A DNA stretch of 64,000 nt from Kitasatospora sp. CB01950 (GCF_001905465.1 NZ_LISX01000016.1:62001-126000); one strand, 5' to 3'; numbered from the stretch's first letter, positions 31,240 through 40,596 are shown. The notes: a model not told the origin generated them from the letters alone. Made by a program: numbers and translations.

Positions 31240-32742
31240 CTACGCGGTGACGACCGCGTACCGCTCCAGCTCACTCGCGAGCACCGCCGCCACCTTGGCG
31301 TGCAGCAGCGTGCCCTCCGCGGTGTGCTCGGTGGAGAGCAGCTCGCCCTCCGCGTGCACCCGGGAGACCAGGTCGCCGCGGGTGTACGGCACCAGCACCT
31401 TGACCTCCACCGCCGGGCGCGGCAGTTCCTCGTCGATCAGGGCGAGGAGCTCGTCGATGCCCTGGCCGCTGCGGGCCGACACCACGATGGCGTGCGGCTC
31501 GCGGCGCAGCAGGCGCTGGAGCACCGCCGGGTCGGCGGCGTCCGCCTTGTTGATCACCACGATCTCGGGCACGTTCTGTGCGTCGACCGAGACGATCACC
31601 TCGCGGACGGCGGCGAGCTGCGTCTCCGGCTCCGGGTGGGAGCCGTCCACCACGTGCAGGATGAGGTCGGCGTCGGCGACCTCCTCCATGGTGGAGCGGA
31701 ACGCCTCGACCAGGTGGTGCGGCAGGTGCCGGACGAAGCCGACGGTGTCGGCCAGCGTGTACAGCCGGCCGCTCGGGGTCTGCGCCCGGCGGACCGTCGG
31801 GTCCAGGGTGGCGAACAGCGAGTTCTCCACCAGGACGCCGGCGCCGGTGAGCCGGTTGAGCAACGAGGACTTGCCGGCGTTGGTGTACCCGGCGATCGCC
31901 ACCGAGGGCACCTGGTGGCGCCGCCGCTCCTGCCGCTTGGTGTCGCGGCCCTTCTTCATGTCGGCGATCTCCTTGCGGAGCTTCGCCATCTTCTCGCGGA
32001 TCCGCCGACGGTCGGTCTCGATCTTGGTCTCACCGGGACCACGGGTGGCCATGCCGCCGCCCGAGGTGCCGGAGCCACCGCCACCCATCTGCCGGGACAG
32101 CGACGCACCCCAGCCGCGCAGTCGCGGCAGCATGTACTGCATCTGCGCGAGCGAGACCTGCGCCTTGCCCTCACGGGACTTGGCGTGCTGGGCGAAGATG
32201 TCCAGGATCAGGGCGGTGCGGTCGACGACCTTGACCTTGACCACGTCTTCCAGGTGGATCAGCTGGCCGGGCGTCAGCTCACCGTCGCAGACCACGGTGT
32301 CGGCGCCGGTGGAGGCGACCAGGTCGCGCAGCTGCTGAGCCTTGCCGGAGCCGATGTAGGTGGCCGCGTCGGGCTTGTCACGGCGCTGGATCACGCCGTC
32401 CAGGACTTCGGAGCCGGCCGTCTCGGCGAGGGCGGCGAGCTCGGCCATCGAGTTCTCCGCCTCCTCCAGCGTGCCGTCCGTCCACACGCCGACGAGTACC
32501 ACGCGCTCCAGACGGAGCTGGCGGTACTCGACTTCGGTGACGTCCTGCAGTTCGGTGGAGAGGCCGGCCACGCGTCGGAGCGCGGCGCGCTCGGAGCGGT
32601 CGTACTGCTCTCCGTCGTAGGTGTTGCCGAGGCCCTCGTCGATCGCCGCGAGGTCCTCGTCCATCAGGGCTTCCGCCTTGAGGTCGGCGAGGCGGCTGGC
32701 CGACTCGCTCGATCGGGTGCGGCTGTCGAACGTGGAGGTCAT
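31240..32742 (-). CDS. hflX: GTPase HflX
   Basis: 500 residues from ATG at 32742 (MTSTFDSRTRSSES). HflX binds the 50S subunit and splits stalled ribosomes. The N-terminal HflX domain includes RRDKPDAATYIGSGKAQQLRDLV and the glycine-rich linker LSRQMGGGGSGTSGGGMATRGPGETKIETDRRRIREKM. The G domain has G1 GYTNAGKSSLLN, G3 DTVGFVRHLPHHLVEAF, G4 NKAD and G5 SARSGQGI. The ~70-residue acidic N-terminal tail is actinomycete-typical. The start lies one base after the rshA stop (TGA-A-ATG), and its ribosome binding site AAGGAT is inside the rshA coding sequence, so the two stress genes are coupled. Confidence 0.95.
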   Translation of the reverse strand: MTSTFDSRTRSSESASRLADLKAEALMDEDLAAIDEGLGNTYDGEQYDRSERAALRRVAGLSTELQDVTEVEYRQLRLERVVLVGVWTDGTLEEAENSMAELAALAETAGSEVLDGVIQRRDKPDAATYIGSGKAQQLRDLVASTGADTVVCDGELTPGQLIHLEDVVKVKVVDRTALILDIFAQHAKSREGKAQVSLAQMQYMLPRLRGWGASLSRQMGGGGSGTSGGGMATRGPGETKIETDRRRIREKMAKLRKEIADMKKGRDTKRQERRRHQVPSVAIAGYTNAGKSSLLNRLTGAGVLVENSLFATLDPTVRRAQTPSGRLYTLADTVGFVRHLPHHLVEAFRSTMEEVADADLILHVVDGSHPEPETQLAAVREVIVSVDAQNVPEIVVINKADAADPAVLQRLLRREPHAIVVSARSGQGIDELLALIDEELPRPAVEVKVLVPYTRGDLVSRVHAEGELLSTEHTAEGTLLHAKVAAVLASELERYAVVTA

Positions 32743-32743
32743 T

Positions 32744-35041
32744 TCATCCTTGGGTCGGTCGGGTGATGCTCTCGGACAACACGGCGGAGCCGCCGTGAAT
32801 TCCCCACGATGGTCGCACGCCCGCTGTGCCCGAGTCATCCCTTTTACCAGCCGTCGCGGCGGCCCCCGCCACCGGCCCCGGTACGGCCGGCTCCGCCCCC
32901 GCCGCCGGCATCGCGGGCCGGGCCGGCAACTCCTCGGGCCCGCCCGGCCGGTAGACGTCGTACACGCCGGAGACCCGGAGCATCGCCCGCATCACGGCGG
33001 GCAGCACGGCGGCGTCGGCCAGTTCCAGGGTGTAGCTGTGCCGGACCCGCAGCTGGCGGGGCGGCTCGACGTCGGCGGAGAAGATCGACACGCCCTCGCC
33101 GGAGATCGCGGCGGTCAGGTCGGCCAGCAGCCGGGGCCGGTTCAGCGCCTCGGCGTGCAGCGTCGCCCGGTAGCCCCACTGCGGGGCACCGCCGGGCAGC
33201 CAGCGGACCTCCACCCGGCGGCGGCCGCCGCGCAGCATCCGGAGGCCGGTCGGACAGGGCGCCCGGTGCACCGCGACGACCTTGCCGCGCAGCACGATGC
33301 CGGTCACCTCGTCGGGCGGCACCGGCGTGCAGCAGCGCGCCAACCGGACGGCGGCGCCCGGCAGTTCGGGCACATCGGCGGGCGCTCCGGCGGCCGGCGC
33401 GGGCGGGGCGGCGGGCGTCGGGGCGCCGGGCGCGGGCGGCCGTTCGGCGGCGGGTGCGGGCAGCGGTCCGGCCGCCAGCCGGCGTTCGATGGCGAGCCGG
33501 GCGGCGGGGGTGCGGACGTACTCCAGCCACTCCGGGTCCGGTCCGCTGTCCTCGTCGACGGGGGCGGTGAGCAGGCCGAGCACGTCGCCGTCGCGCAGTT
33601 CGGTGGAGAGCGCGGTGAGCCGGCCGTTGACCCGGGCGCCGATGCACCGGTGCCCGGTGTCCTCGCCGATCAGGTAGGCGGCGTCCAGACAGCTGGCACC
33701 GGCGGGCAGGTGCAGGGTGGTGCCGTCCTCGGTGACGGCGGTGATCTCGCGGTCGTCGCGCAGGTCGGCGGTGAGCGCGGACCAGAAGGCGTCCGGGTCG
33801 GGGGTGCCCTGCTGCCATTCCAGCAGGCGGGCCAGCCAGCCGGGGCGGGCCGGGTCGGTGCGGTCCTCGGGGTCGTCGGCGGCGCCCTGCCGGTCGGTGC
33901 GCGGGTCGCCGAGCGCGACCACGCCGGTCTCGGCGACCTCGTGCATCCGCCGGGTGCGTACCAGGACCTCGACCACCTCGCCGCCGGGCAGCGCCACCGC
34001 GGTGTGCAGCGACTGGTACAGGTTGAACTTGGGGGCGGCCACGAAGTCCTTGAACTCGCCGGGCAGCGGCGTCCAGCAGGTGTGCAGTTCGCCGAGCACC
34101 GCGTAGCAGTCGGCGTTCTCCTCGACCACCACCAGCAGCCGGCCGAAGTCGGCGGGCCGCAGCCCCGCGCTGTCCGGGCCGGCCTCGCGCTTGATCATCA
34201 CCCGGTGCAGCGAGACCAGGTGCCGGGGGCGGACGGTCACGGTGGAGGAGATCCCGGCCTCGGCGAGCTGGCGGCCGAGTTCGGCGGCGAACGGGGCGAG
34301 CACGCCGTCCGTCCAGCCGCCGGCCACCGCGTCGGTGCGCGCGTACTCCTCGGGGTGCAGGGTGGCGAAGACGATGTCCTCCAGCTCCGCCTTCACCACC
34401 TGGATGCCGAGCCGTTCGGCGAGCGGGATCAGCACGTCCCGGGTGACCTTGGCGATCCGCACCTGGCTTGCCGGCTTCATGTGCCGGATGGTGCGCATGT
34501 TGTGCAGCCGGTCGGCGAGTTTGACCACCATCACCCGGACGTCGTCGCCGGTGGCGACCAGCATCTTGCGGAAGGTCTCGGGTTCGGCCGCCGCGCCGAA
34601 GTCGACCTTCTCCAACTTGGTGACGCCGTCCACCAGGTACGCGACCTCCGGCCCGAAGTGCTCGGCGACCTGATCGAGCGTCACCTCGGTGTCCTCGACG
34701 GTGTCGTGCAGCAGCGAGGCGACCAGCGTGGTGGTGTCCGCGCCGAGTTGGGCGAGGATCATGGTGACCGCGAGCGGGTGGGTGATGTACGGCTCGCCGC
34801 TCTTGCGGGTCTGCCCGCGGTGGCTCGCCTCGGCGACCCGGTAGGCCCGGGCCAGCAGCGCCAGGTCGGCCTGCGGGTGGTGCACCCGGTGCGCCTGCAC
34901 GATCGGTTCGATGGCGTCGGGGACGGGCGTCCGCCCGGTGGCGAGCAGCGCCGCCCGGCCGGCCCGGCCGAGCGCCGCACGGCTGAAGCGGCTCGCCTGC
35001 TGCTTGGACGGCGAGCCCGCCAACTCGGAGCGGATGGTCAT
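32744..35041 (-). CDS. rshA: RelA/SpoT homologue RshA with degenerate synthetase motifs
   Basis: 765 residues from ATG at 35041, five bases after GGAGG. Hydrolase motifs are intact: GQTRKSGEPYITHP (~76-89), LLHDTVEDT with His112-Asp113, and KLADRLHNMRTI. The synthetase region keeps DCYAVLGELHTCWTPLPGEFKDFVAAPKFNLYQSLHTA (~311-348). However, the G-loop-like stretch is VRPRHLVSLHRVM instead of the usual RxKHxYSIxxKM, EIQIRT is EVLVRT, and the AHWxYK block is absent. TGS (~470-530) and a C-terminal ACT domain follow, with a Pro/Ala linker at ~560-600. In S. coelicolor two homologues exist, relA and rshA; this corresponds to rshA. (p)ppGpp hydrolysis is the safer prediction. Confidence 0.9.
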   Translation of the reverse strand: MTIRSELAGSPSKQQASRFSRAALGRAGRAALLATGRTPVPDAIEPIVQAHRVHHPQADLALLARAYRVAEASHRGQTRKSGEPYITHPLAVTMILAQLGADTTTLVASLLHDTVEDTEVTLDQVAEHFGPEVAYLVDGVTKLEKVDFGAAAEPETFRKMLVATGDDVRVMVVKLADRLHNMRTIRHMKPASQVRIAKVTRDVLIPLAERLGIQVVKAELEDIVFATLHPEEYARTDAVAGGWTDGVLAPFAAELGRQLAEAGISSTVTVRPRHLVSLHRVMIKREAGPDSAGLRPADFGRLLVVVEENADCYAVLGELHTCWTPLPGEFKDFVAAPKFNLYQSLHTAVALPGGEVVEVLVRTRRMHEVAETGVVALGDPRTDRQGAADDPEDRTDPARPGWLARLLEWQQGTPDPDAFWSALTADLRDDREITAVTEDGTTLHLPAGASCLDAAYLIGEDTGHRCIGARVNGRLTALSTELRDGDVLGLLTAPVDEDSGPDPEWLEYVRTPAARLAIERRLAAGPLPAPAAERPPAPGAPTPAAPPAPAAGAPADVPELPGAAVRLARCCTPVPPDEVTGIVLRGKVVAVHRAPCPTGLRMLRGGRRRVEVRWLPGGAPQWGYRATLHAEALNRPRLLADLTAAISGEGVSIFSADVEPPRQLRVRHSYTLELADAAVLPAVMRAMLRVSGVYDVYRPGGPEELPARPAMPAAGAEPAVPGPVAGAAATAGKRDDSGTAGVRPSWGIHGGSAVLSESITRPTQG

Positions 35042-35217
35042 CTGCACCTCCGGCAGCAACACCGGAGCGACGGCCGACCCGGTGGTCCATGCTACCGAGC
35101 ACAGCACGTTCGGCGAGCCCCCGCTTCGACTCCGCCACCGGCCTCACCCGAACGGGGGGATTAGCCGGATACCGGCCTGGGAAGCGGGAGCTGACGATTC
35201 GTCCGCCTGACCTGCCG

Positions 35218-36096
35218 TTACAGCAGCACGCCCTCGGCGACGATCACGGCGGGGCCGGTCATCTCGATCCGGCCGTCGGGGAACTCCTCGATCACCAGCC
35301 GGCCGCCGGGCAGGTCGACCGTCCAGCTGACGGCCCGTCCGGTCGCCGCCGGGTCCAGTCCGGCCCGGCGGATCGAAGCCACCGCCACCGCGCAGGCGCC
35401 CGTCCCGCACGAGCGGGTCTCGCCGGAGCCGCGCTCGTGCACCCGCATCGCCACCTGCCGCTCGCCGCGGTCCACCACGAACTCCACGTTCACGCCCTGG
35501 GGGTACACGCCCTCCGGCGCGGTGGCGGGCGCGTCGTACAGGTGCCCGGCGTGCGCGAGGTCCGCCACGAACGCGACCGCGTGCGGGTTGCCCATGTTGA
35601 CGTTCAGCGCGGGCCAGCTGCGCCCGTCGACGGTGACGGTGATGTCGTCCGGGCCGGGCAGCACCGCGCGGCCCATGTCCACGGTGATCTCGCCGGGGGT
35701 GCCGTCGGCGGCGTCCTCGGCGACCCGCACCTTCTTCACCCCGCCGCGGGTGGCGACCGCCAGTTCGCCCGGCTTCGCGTGCCCGGCGTGCACCAGGTAG
35801 CGGGCGAAGACCCGCACGCCGTTGCCGCACATCTCGGCGATCGAGCCGTCCGCGTTCCGGTAGTCCATGAACCACTCGGCCTGCCCGGCCATCGCCGCCG
35901 CGTCCGGCTCGGCGGCCGACCGCACCACCCGCAGCACCCCGTCCGCGCCGATCCCGGCCCGCCGATCGCACAGTTCGGCGACGGTGGCCGCCGACAGCTC
36001 CAGCTCGCCGTCCGGGTCGGGGACGATCACGAAGTCGTTCTGGGTGCCGTGCCCCTTGAGGAAGGCCGTTCCGCTGATACCGCTGTGCTCGCTCAC
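35218..36096 (-). CDS. dapF: Diaminopimelate epimerase
   Basis: 292 residues. It converts LL- to meso-diaminopimelate for lysine synthesis; Streptomyces also needs LL-DAP for its cell wall, so this enzyme balances the two. The two catalytic cysteines are Cys90 (EMCGNGVR) and Cys230 (RSCGTGACAVAVAS). Substrate-loop motifs FLKGHGTQNDFV, RAGIGADGVL and NMGNPHAV are intact and the length is normal. GTG at 36096 has only a weak upstream GGCGGT. It is followed by rshA 176 bases downstream and preceded by a small membrane-protein gene 27 bases upstream. Confidence 0.96.
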   Translation of the reverse strand: MSEHSGISGTAFLKGHGTQNDFVIVPDPDGELELSAATVAELCDRRAGIGADGVLRVVRSAAEPDAAAMAGQAEWFMDYRNADGSIAEMCGNGVRVFARYLVHAGHAKPGELAVATRGGVKKVRVAEDAADGTPGEITVDMGRAVLPGPDDITVTVDGRSWPALNVNMGNPHAVAFVADLAHAGHLYDAPATAPEGVYPQGVNVEFVVDRGERQVAMRVHERGSGETRSCGTGACAVAVASIRRAGLDPAATGRAVSWTVDLPGGRLVIEEFPDGRIEMTGPAVIVAEGVLL

Positions 36097-36123
36097 ACCG
36101 CCGATGGTAACGGCCGGGGAGTG

Positions 36124-36600
36124 TCAACCACGCAGGTGGACGACCCGCCAGACGGCCAGCGCCAGGGCCACGGCCACCAGCAGGGTGTAGACCACGATGG
36201 CCTTCCAGCCGGCCCGCTCGGAGCTGCCCCGGCGCGGCACGCCCGGCCACTTGTAACCGGCCCGGCGGGCGGCCATCGCGCCCCAGCCGACCGAAGCGGC
36301 GGTGATCAGCAGGCCGAGCATCCCGATCATCGCGGTCGCGCCCTCGCTGCCGAAGGCCAGCGGGAAGGCGAACATCAGCGAGCCGAGCATCACCGTTCCG
36401 GCGATCGGCAGGATCTGCCACCAGCGCAGCCGACGCCGCGGCCGGATGTCCCGCACGTGCACCACGCCCGGCGCGGCGGCCAGGTCGTCGATCGCGGGCA
36501 GGGCCACCGCGTACGAGGTGGTGGGGACGGCGAGCTCGGGCAGCGTCTCGGATCCGTCGCCCAGCAGCTCATCGGTTTCGGGGCCGGTACCCGTTGACAC
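36124..36600 (-). CDS. Conserved small membrane protein
   Basis: 158 residues from GTG at 36600, four bases after GGGGAGG. The first ~60 residues are polar and acidic, followed by an Arg-rich patch (RPRRRLRWW) and three hydrophobic helices (ILPIAGTVMLGSLMFAFPLAF, ATAMIGMLGLLITAASVGWGAMAA, AIVVYTLLVAVALALAVWRVV). With positive charges flanking the first helix inside, the N terminus is probably cytoplasmic. It lies between miaA and dapF and is likely cotranscribed with dapF (27-base gap). No family recognised and no enzymatic motif. In the 254-base gap to miaA, an inverted repeat GTGATCCGG (36752) / CCGGATCAC (36820) is the only visible structure. Confidence 0.75.
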   Translation of the reverse strand: MSTGTGPETDELLGDGSETLPELAVPTTSYAVALPAIDDLAAAPGVVHVRDIRPRRRLRWWQILPIAGTVMLGSLMFAFPLAFGSEGATAMIGMLGLLITAASVGWGAMAARRAGYKWPGVPRRGSSERAGWKAIVVYTLLVAVALALAVWRVVHLRG

Positions 36601-36854
36601 GCGGCCTCCCCAGATGGCTCGACGCGGGCTCCGGGAGCTCGCGGGCAGTGAGGCCGGCCCGCGTGCCGGGCCTCGGTGCTACCGATGATGGCACGTGGCA
36701 AGACCCCGACAGGGCGTCCACCGGGTTGATCGGGTGATCCGATGCCAGGACGTGATCCGGTCGTGACCGCCGGTGCCTTCTGCACCTGCGTCTGCCGGTG
36801 CAGCTGCCCGGGCGACTGGCCGGATCACGCCCCCGGAGAGCCGAAATCCGCCGG

Positions 36855-37832
36855 TCAGCCGGTGTCGCCGGAACGTTCCGGGCAGTCGATCAGTTCCATT
36901 GCGCGGCCCAGGAGTTCGACCGGATCGGCGCCCTCCGGACGGTCCAGCCAGTGGATCCGCGCGTCCCGCCGGAACCACGACTCCTGGCGCCGGGCGAACC
37001 GCCGGGTGGCCCGCACGGTCTCCTCCCGCGCCTCGTCCTCGGTGCACTCGCCGGCGAAGAACGCCAGCACCTGCTGGTAGCCCAGCGCCCGGCTCGCGGT
37101 CAGCCCCTCGCGCAGCCCGACCCGCTCCAGCTCCCGTACCTCGTCCAGCAGACCGGCCTCCCACATCCGGTCCACCCGCAGCTCGATCCGCCGGTCCAGC
37201 TCCGGACGCGGCACCTGCACGCCGATCTGCACCGCCTCGTACACGGCCCGCTGGGTCGGCAGGTTCGCGGTGAACGGCTGCCCGGTGATCTCGATGACCT
37301 CCAGCGCCCGGACGATCCGCCGCCCGTTGCTGGTCAGGATCGCCGCCGCGGCCGCCCGGTCCAGCTCGGCCAGCCGCCGGTGCAGCACCCCCGGCCCGAC
37401 CCGCTCCAGCTCCTCCTCCAGCCGGGCCCGCACCTCGGGGTCCGTACCGGGGAACTCCATCTCGTCGATCGCCGCCCGCACGTACAGCCCCGAGCCGCCC
37501 ACCAGCACCGGCACCTTGCCCACCGCCAGCAGCCGGTCCATCTCGGCCCGGGCCAGGCGCTGGTACTCGGCGACCGAGGCGGCCTCGGTCACCTCCCAGA
37601 TGTCCATCAGGTGGTGCGGGATGCCGCCGCGCTCGGCCTCGGTCAGCTTGGCGGTGCCGATGTCCATGCCCTTGTACAGCTGCATCGAGTCGGTGTTCAC
37701 CACCTCCCCGCCGAGCTCACGGGCTATCGCCACCGCCAGGTCCGACTTGCCGGCCGCCGTCGAACCGACGACCGACACCACCCGGCGCGGGCGTGCGGAG
37801 GACACAGAAGAAGAGGAAGAGGAACCGCTCAC
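36855..37832 (-). CDS. miaA: tRNA dimethylallyltransferase
   Basis: About 325 residues. MiaA adds a dimethylallyl group to A37 of tRNAs reading UNN codons; the miaB product nearby then methylthiolates it. The P-loop is VVGSTAAGKSDLA, followed by the substrate-gripping VNTDSMQLYKGMDIGTAKLT, then PHHLMDIWEV, VLVGGSGLYVRAAIDEMEFPGTDP and the tRNA-binding end with RRFARRQESWFRRD. The start is uncertain: GTG at 37832 (VSGSSSSSS) is chosen here, but GTG at 37859 or a start closer to ARPRRVVSVVG are possible because no clear ribosome binding site separates them. The N-terminal poly-Ser is unusual. Confidence 0.93.
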   Translation of the reverse strand: MSGSSSSSSVSSARPRRVVSVVGSTAAGKSDLAVAIARELGGEVVNTDSMQLYKGMDIGTAKLTEAERGGIPHHLMDIWEVTEAASVAEYQRLARAEMDRLLAVGKVPVLVGGSGLYVRAAIDEMEFPGTDPEVRARLEEELERVGPGVLHRRLAELDRAAAAAILTSNGRRIVRALEVIEITGQPFTANLPTQRAVYEAVQIGVQVPRPELDRRIELRVDRMWEAGLLDEVRELERVGLREGLTASRALGYQQVLAFFAGECTEDEAREETVRATRRFARRQESWFRRDARIHWLDRPEGADPVELLGRAMELIDCPERSGDTG

Positions 37833-37941
37833 CCCACCAGTCTCGCAAAACCCGGGCACCTCCCGTGTCGCACCCTCGTTGACCGGGGAAGATCAGCTAT
37901 GTCTGGTACCGATCTGATGCGAAAAGCGAGGAACGCACTTC

Positions 37942-38163
37942 ATGGGCCTGATGGACAACCTCAAGGGCAAGGCCGAGGAACTCAAGGACAAGGCCAGCGA
38001 GCTGGCCGGAAAGCACGGCGACAAGATCGACAACATGGTGGACAAGGCCGGCGAGACCATCGACAAGGCCACCAAGCACAAGTACAGCGAAAAGATCGAC
38101 AAGAGCACGTCGGCCGCCAAGCACGCCCGCGACGATTTCGCCGCGAAGCCGAAGGACGACTGA
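37942..38163 (+). CDS. Small charged antitoxin-like protein (MT0933/Rv0909 type)
   Basis: 73 residues, very rich in Lys, Asp and Ala with no Cys, Trp or Pro except near the end. The sequence MGLMDNLKGKAEELKDKASELAGKHGDKIDNMVDKAGETIDKATKHKYSEKIDK is repetitive amphipathic helix, resembling both the actinobacterial antitoxin family around Rv0909 and CsbD-like stress proteins. It is preceded by GAGG 11 bases from ATG. No toxin partner lies next to it: the flanking genes are miaA (divergent) and an extradiol-dioxygenase-like protein (convergent). A solitary stress or DNA-associated protein is as likely as an antitoxin. Confidence 0.75.
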   Translation: MGLMDNLKGKAEELKDKASELAGKHGDKIDNMVDKAGETIDKATKHKYSEKIDKSTSAAKHARDDFAAKPKDD

Positions 38164-38193
38164 CCCCGTAGCGCCGCGGTGGCCTGCTGGCGC

Positions 38194-38886
38194 TCAGCGC
38201 CAGGAGGCCACCAGGTAGCCGACGCCGTACGGGGCGTCCTCGTACCGCAGCTCGCCGCGCATCGCGGTGCCCTCCGCCGCACCCGCCAGCACCTGCCACG
38301 GGGCCCGGCCCTCCGCGAGCAGCTCCGCCGAGAGGTCCGCGTCCAGCGCGGCCAACGCCGCCGCGTCCGCGGCGGCCAGCGCCGCCGCCACCGCGCGGTC
38401 GTGGCCCTCGGCCCGCTCGTCCAGATACCCCGGGGCCTTCACCGAACGCCGGGCACTGCCGTCGCCCATCACCAACAGGCCCACCCGGTCGGCGAGTTCG
38501 GCCAGCCCCCGACCCAGCCCCAGCAGCCGCTCGGCGGCCGTGTCCGCCCGCACCGCGACGGCGTGCGTCGGCACCTGGACGCCCGCCTCCTCCAGCAGCC
38601 ACGCCCCCACCGTCAACGCCGGCGACAGCTCCGGGCCGTCCACCCCGCCCAGCGGCAGCTTCACCGCCTTCGGCACCCCGTACCGACGGAACGACCCCGC
38701 CCCGCCCTCCGTCCACACCCCGGCCTTCTCGCCCGTCCCCACCACGACGACGAGATCCACGCCCCCGAGCTCCCGCACGGCCTCCAGGCACGCCGCCCGC
38801 AACACCTCCGCCTCCCCCGCAGCCCCGGTCGCGACCTCGGGCACGAGCAACGGCGGACAGGGGCACACGGCGGCGGCAACAAGCAT
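38194..38886 (-). CDS. Class III extradiol ring-cleavage dioxygenase B-subunit-like protein
   Basis: 230 residues from ATG at 38886 (MLVAAAVCPCPPLLVPEV); the upstream extension is encoded by a dispersed repeat and is not used. The N-terminal CPCPPLLVPEV and the strand DLVVVVGTGEKAGVW are typical of the LigB-like fold found next to miaA/miaB in actinomycetes. Of the metal ligands expected in true LigB enzymes, only scattered His residues are seen (H in VPTHAVAVRAD, GHDRAVAAAL), and no clear second His/Glu pair. It may bind a metal without being a ring-cleaving enzyme. It converges on the small antitoxin-like gene. Confidence 0.75.
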   Translation of the reverse strand: MLVAAAVCPCPPLLVPEVATGAAGEAEVLRAACLEAVRELGGVDLVVVVGTGEKAGVWTEGGAGSFRRYGVPKAVKLPLGGVDGPELSPALTVGAWLLEEAGVQVPTHAVAVRADTAAERLLGLGRGLAELADRVGLLVMGDGSARRSVKAPGYLDERAEGHDRAVAAALAAADAAALAALDADLSAELLAEGRAPWQVLAGAAEGTAMRGELRYEDAPYGVGYLVASWR

Positions 38887-38936
38887 GTCGATCACTCTAC
38901 GGTGCAGGCGCGGGGACCTGCGAGGGTGCGAACCCG

Positions 38937-39018
38937 GGGGCGCGGGGAACTGCGCGAAGCGGAAGGCACCCCACCGCAAGAGCGCTACGCAGGACAATGA
39001 CCTGCACGTGATCGCGAC
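38937..39018 (+). repeat. Dispersed ~82-bp repeat, copy 1
   Basis: It contains GCGGGGAACTG, CGGAAG, CACCCCACCGCAAGA, CGCAGG and AATGACCTGCACGTGATCGCG, aligned without gaps to copies at 49309 (same strand) and 62725 (opposite strand). Here it lies between the extradiol-like gene's start and the miaB stop and is not part of a gene, yet the frame RGELREAEGTPPQERYAGQ-stop stays open. Confidence 0.85.
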
Positions 39019-39117
39019 CTTACGGACGTGACCTGCGCTTGTCGCGCAGTTCTCCCCCAGCCCTGGCGGGCCGGGAGGTACCCCCACGCGCCCCTGTTCT
39101 CGCGCCCGCCAGCGCTC

Positions 39118-40596
39118 TCAGCCGCAGCCCCCCGGCGCCGCAGGCAGGGGCGCCGGGACGCCGACCGACGGGAGGCCGAGCATGACGCCGGCCGGCTTCG
39201 CGGGCGCAGCCTGTCGCTTCTCCCACGCGTCGCCCGCGCGGGTGCGGCGCACGCCGAGGACGGGGCCCTCCGCGAGGAGGTGGTGCGGGGCGGCGTAGGT
39301 GATCTCGACGGTCACCATGTCGCCGGGCCGCACGCCCCCCTCGGGCCGGGTGAAGTGGACCAGCCGGTTGTCGGGCGCACGCCCGGAGAGGCGGTCCGTC
39401 CGGTCGTCCTTCTTGCCTTCGCCCTCGGCGACGAGGATCTCCAGCTTGCGGCCGACCTGCTTCTTGTTCTCCTCCCAGGAGATCCCCTCCTGGAGGGCGA
39501 TCAGCCGGTCGTAGCGCTCCTGCACCACGGCCTTGGGGATCTGGTTCTCCATCTCGGCGGCGGGCGTCCCGGGCCGCTTGGAGTACTGGAAGGTGAAGGC
39601 GTTGGCGAACCGGGCCTCGCGGACGACGTGCAGGGTCTGCTCGAAGTCCTCGTCGGTCTCGCCGGGGAAGCCGACGATGATGTCGGTGGAGATCGCGGCG
39701 TCGGGCATCGCGGCGCGGACCTTCTCGATGATGCCGAGGAAGCGTTCCTGCCGGTAGGAGCGTCGCATCGCGCGCAGCACGGTGTCGGAGCCGGACTGCA
39801 GCGGCATGTGCAGCTGGTGCATCACGTTCGGCGTCCCGGCCATCGCCGCGATCACGTCGTCGGTGAAGTCCTTCGGGTGCGGCGAGGTGAAGCGGACCCG
39901 CTCCAGCCCCTCGATCTCCCCGCAGGCACGCAGCAGCTTGGAGAACGCCTGCCGGTCGCCGAGGTCCGAGCCGTAGGCGTTGACGTTCTGGCCGAGCAGG
40001 GTGACCTCGACGACGCCCTCGGCGACCAGTGCTTCGACCTCGGCGAGGATGTCGCCGGGGCGGCGGTCCTCCTCCTTGCCGCGCAGGGCGGGGACGATGC
40101 AGAAGGTGCAGGTGTTGTTGCAGCCGACCGAGATGGCGACCCAGGCGGCGTACGCGGACTCGCGCCGGGTGGGCAGGGTGGAGGGGAAGGTCTCCAGCGA
40201 GTCCAGGATCTCGACCTGCGCGGAGCGTTCGATCGCGGCGCGCTCCAGCAGGGCGGGCAGGTGGCCGATGTTGTGGGTGCCGAAGACCACGTCGACCCAG
40301 GGGGCCTTGCGGACGATGGTCTCGCGGTCCTTCTGGGCGAGGCACCCGCCGACGGCGATCTGCATGCCGCTGTTGGCCTGCTTGGCGGGGGCGAGCCGGC
40401 CGAGGTTGCCGTACAGCTTGTTGTCGGCGTTCTCGCGGACCGCGCAGGTGTTGAAGACCACCAGGTCGGGGTCGCCGTCGCCGGCGGCCTTGGTGTAGCC
40501 GGCCTCCTCCAGCAGCCCGGACAGGCGCTCGGAGTCGTGGACGTTCATCTGGCAGCCGTACGTGACGACTTTGTAAGTTCGCAAGCTCTCCTCCAT
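39118..40596 (-). CDS. miaB: tRNA-2-methylthio-N6-dimethylallyladenosine synthase
   Basis: 492 residues. A radical-SAM methylthiotransferase that completes ms2i6A37 after MiaA. The N-terminal UPF0004 domain carries Cys15, Cys51 and Cys85 for the auxiliary 4Fe-4S cluster ([29 protein letters not shown]). The radical-SAM motif is Cys159-x3-Cys163-x2-Cys166 (GCNNTCTFC). [15 protein letters not shown] and the C-terminal TRAM domain follow. ATG at 40596 is used. The codons right behind it (GGAGGAG) form a perfect ribosome binding site for TTG at 40584, which may be the real start and would drop four residues. The C terminus ends in an extra Pro/Gly-rich tail. Confidence 0.96.
   Translation of the reverse strand: MEESLRTYKVVTYGCQMNVHDSERLSGLLEEAGYTKAAGDGDPDLVVFNTCAVRENADNKLYGNLGRLAPAKQANSGMQIAVGGCLAQKDRETIVRKAPWVDVVFGTHNIGHLPALLERAAIERSAQVEILDSLETFPSTLPTRRESAYAAWVAISVGCNNTCTFCIVPALRGKEEDRRPGDILAEVEALVAEGVVEVTLLGQNVNAYGSDLGDRQAFSKLLRACGEIEGLERVRFTSPHPKDFTDDVIAAMAGTPNVMHQLHMPLQSGSDTVLRAMRRSYRQERFLGIIEKVRAAMPDAAISTDIIVGFPGETDEDFEQTLHVVREARFANAFTFQYSKRPGTPAAEMENQIPKAVVQERYDRLIALQEGISWEENKKQVGRKLEILVAEGEGKKDDRTDRLSGRAPDNRLVHFTRPEGGVRPGDMVTVEITYAAPHHLLAEGPVLGVRRTRAGDAWEKRQAAPAKPAGVMLGLPSVGVPAPLPAAPGGCG

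Noticed and set aside
36601-36854. A small gene or RNA in the gap between miaA and the membrane-protein gene
   Set aside because: Short open frames there lack ribosome binding sites, and the GTGATCCGG/CCGGATCAC arms are about 60 bases apart without a compact fold.
38887-39087. N-terminal extension of the extradiol-like protein through the repeat
   Set aside because: The frame is open, but it is encoded by the dispersed repeat and has no ribosome binding site. MLVAAAVCPCPPLLVPEV at 38886 is the family-like start.
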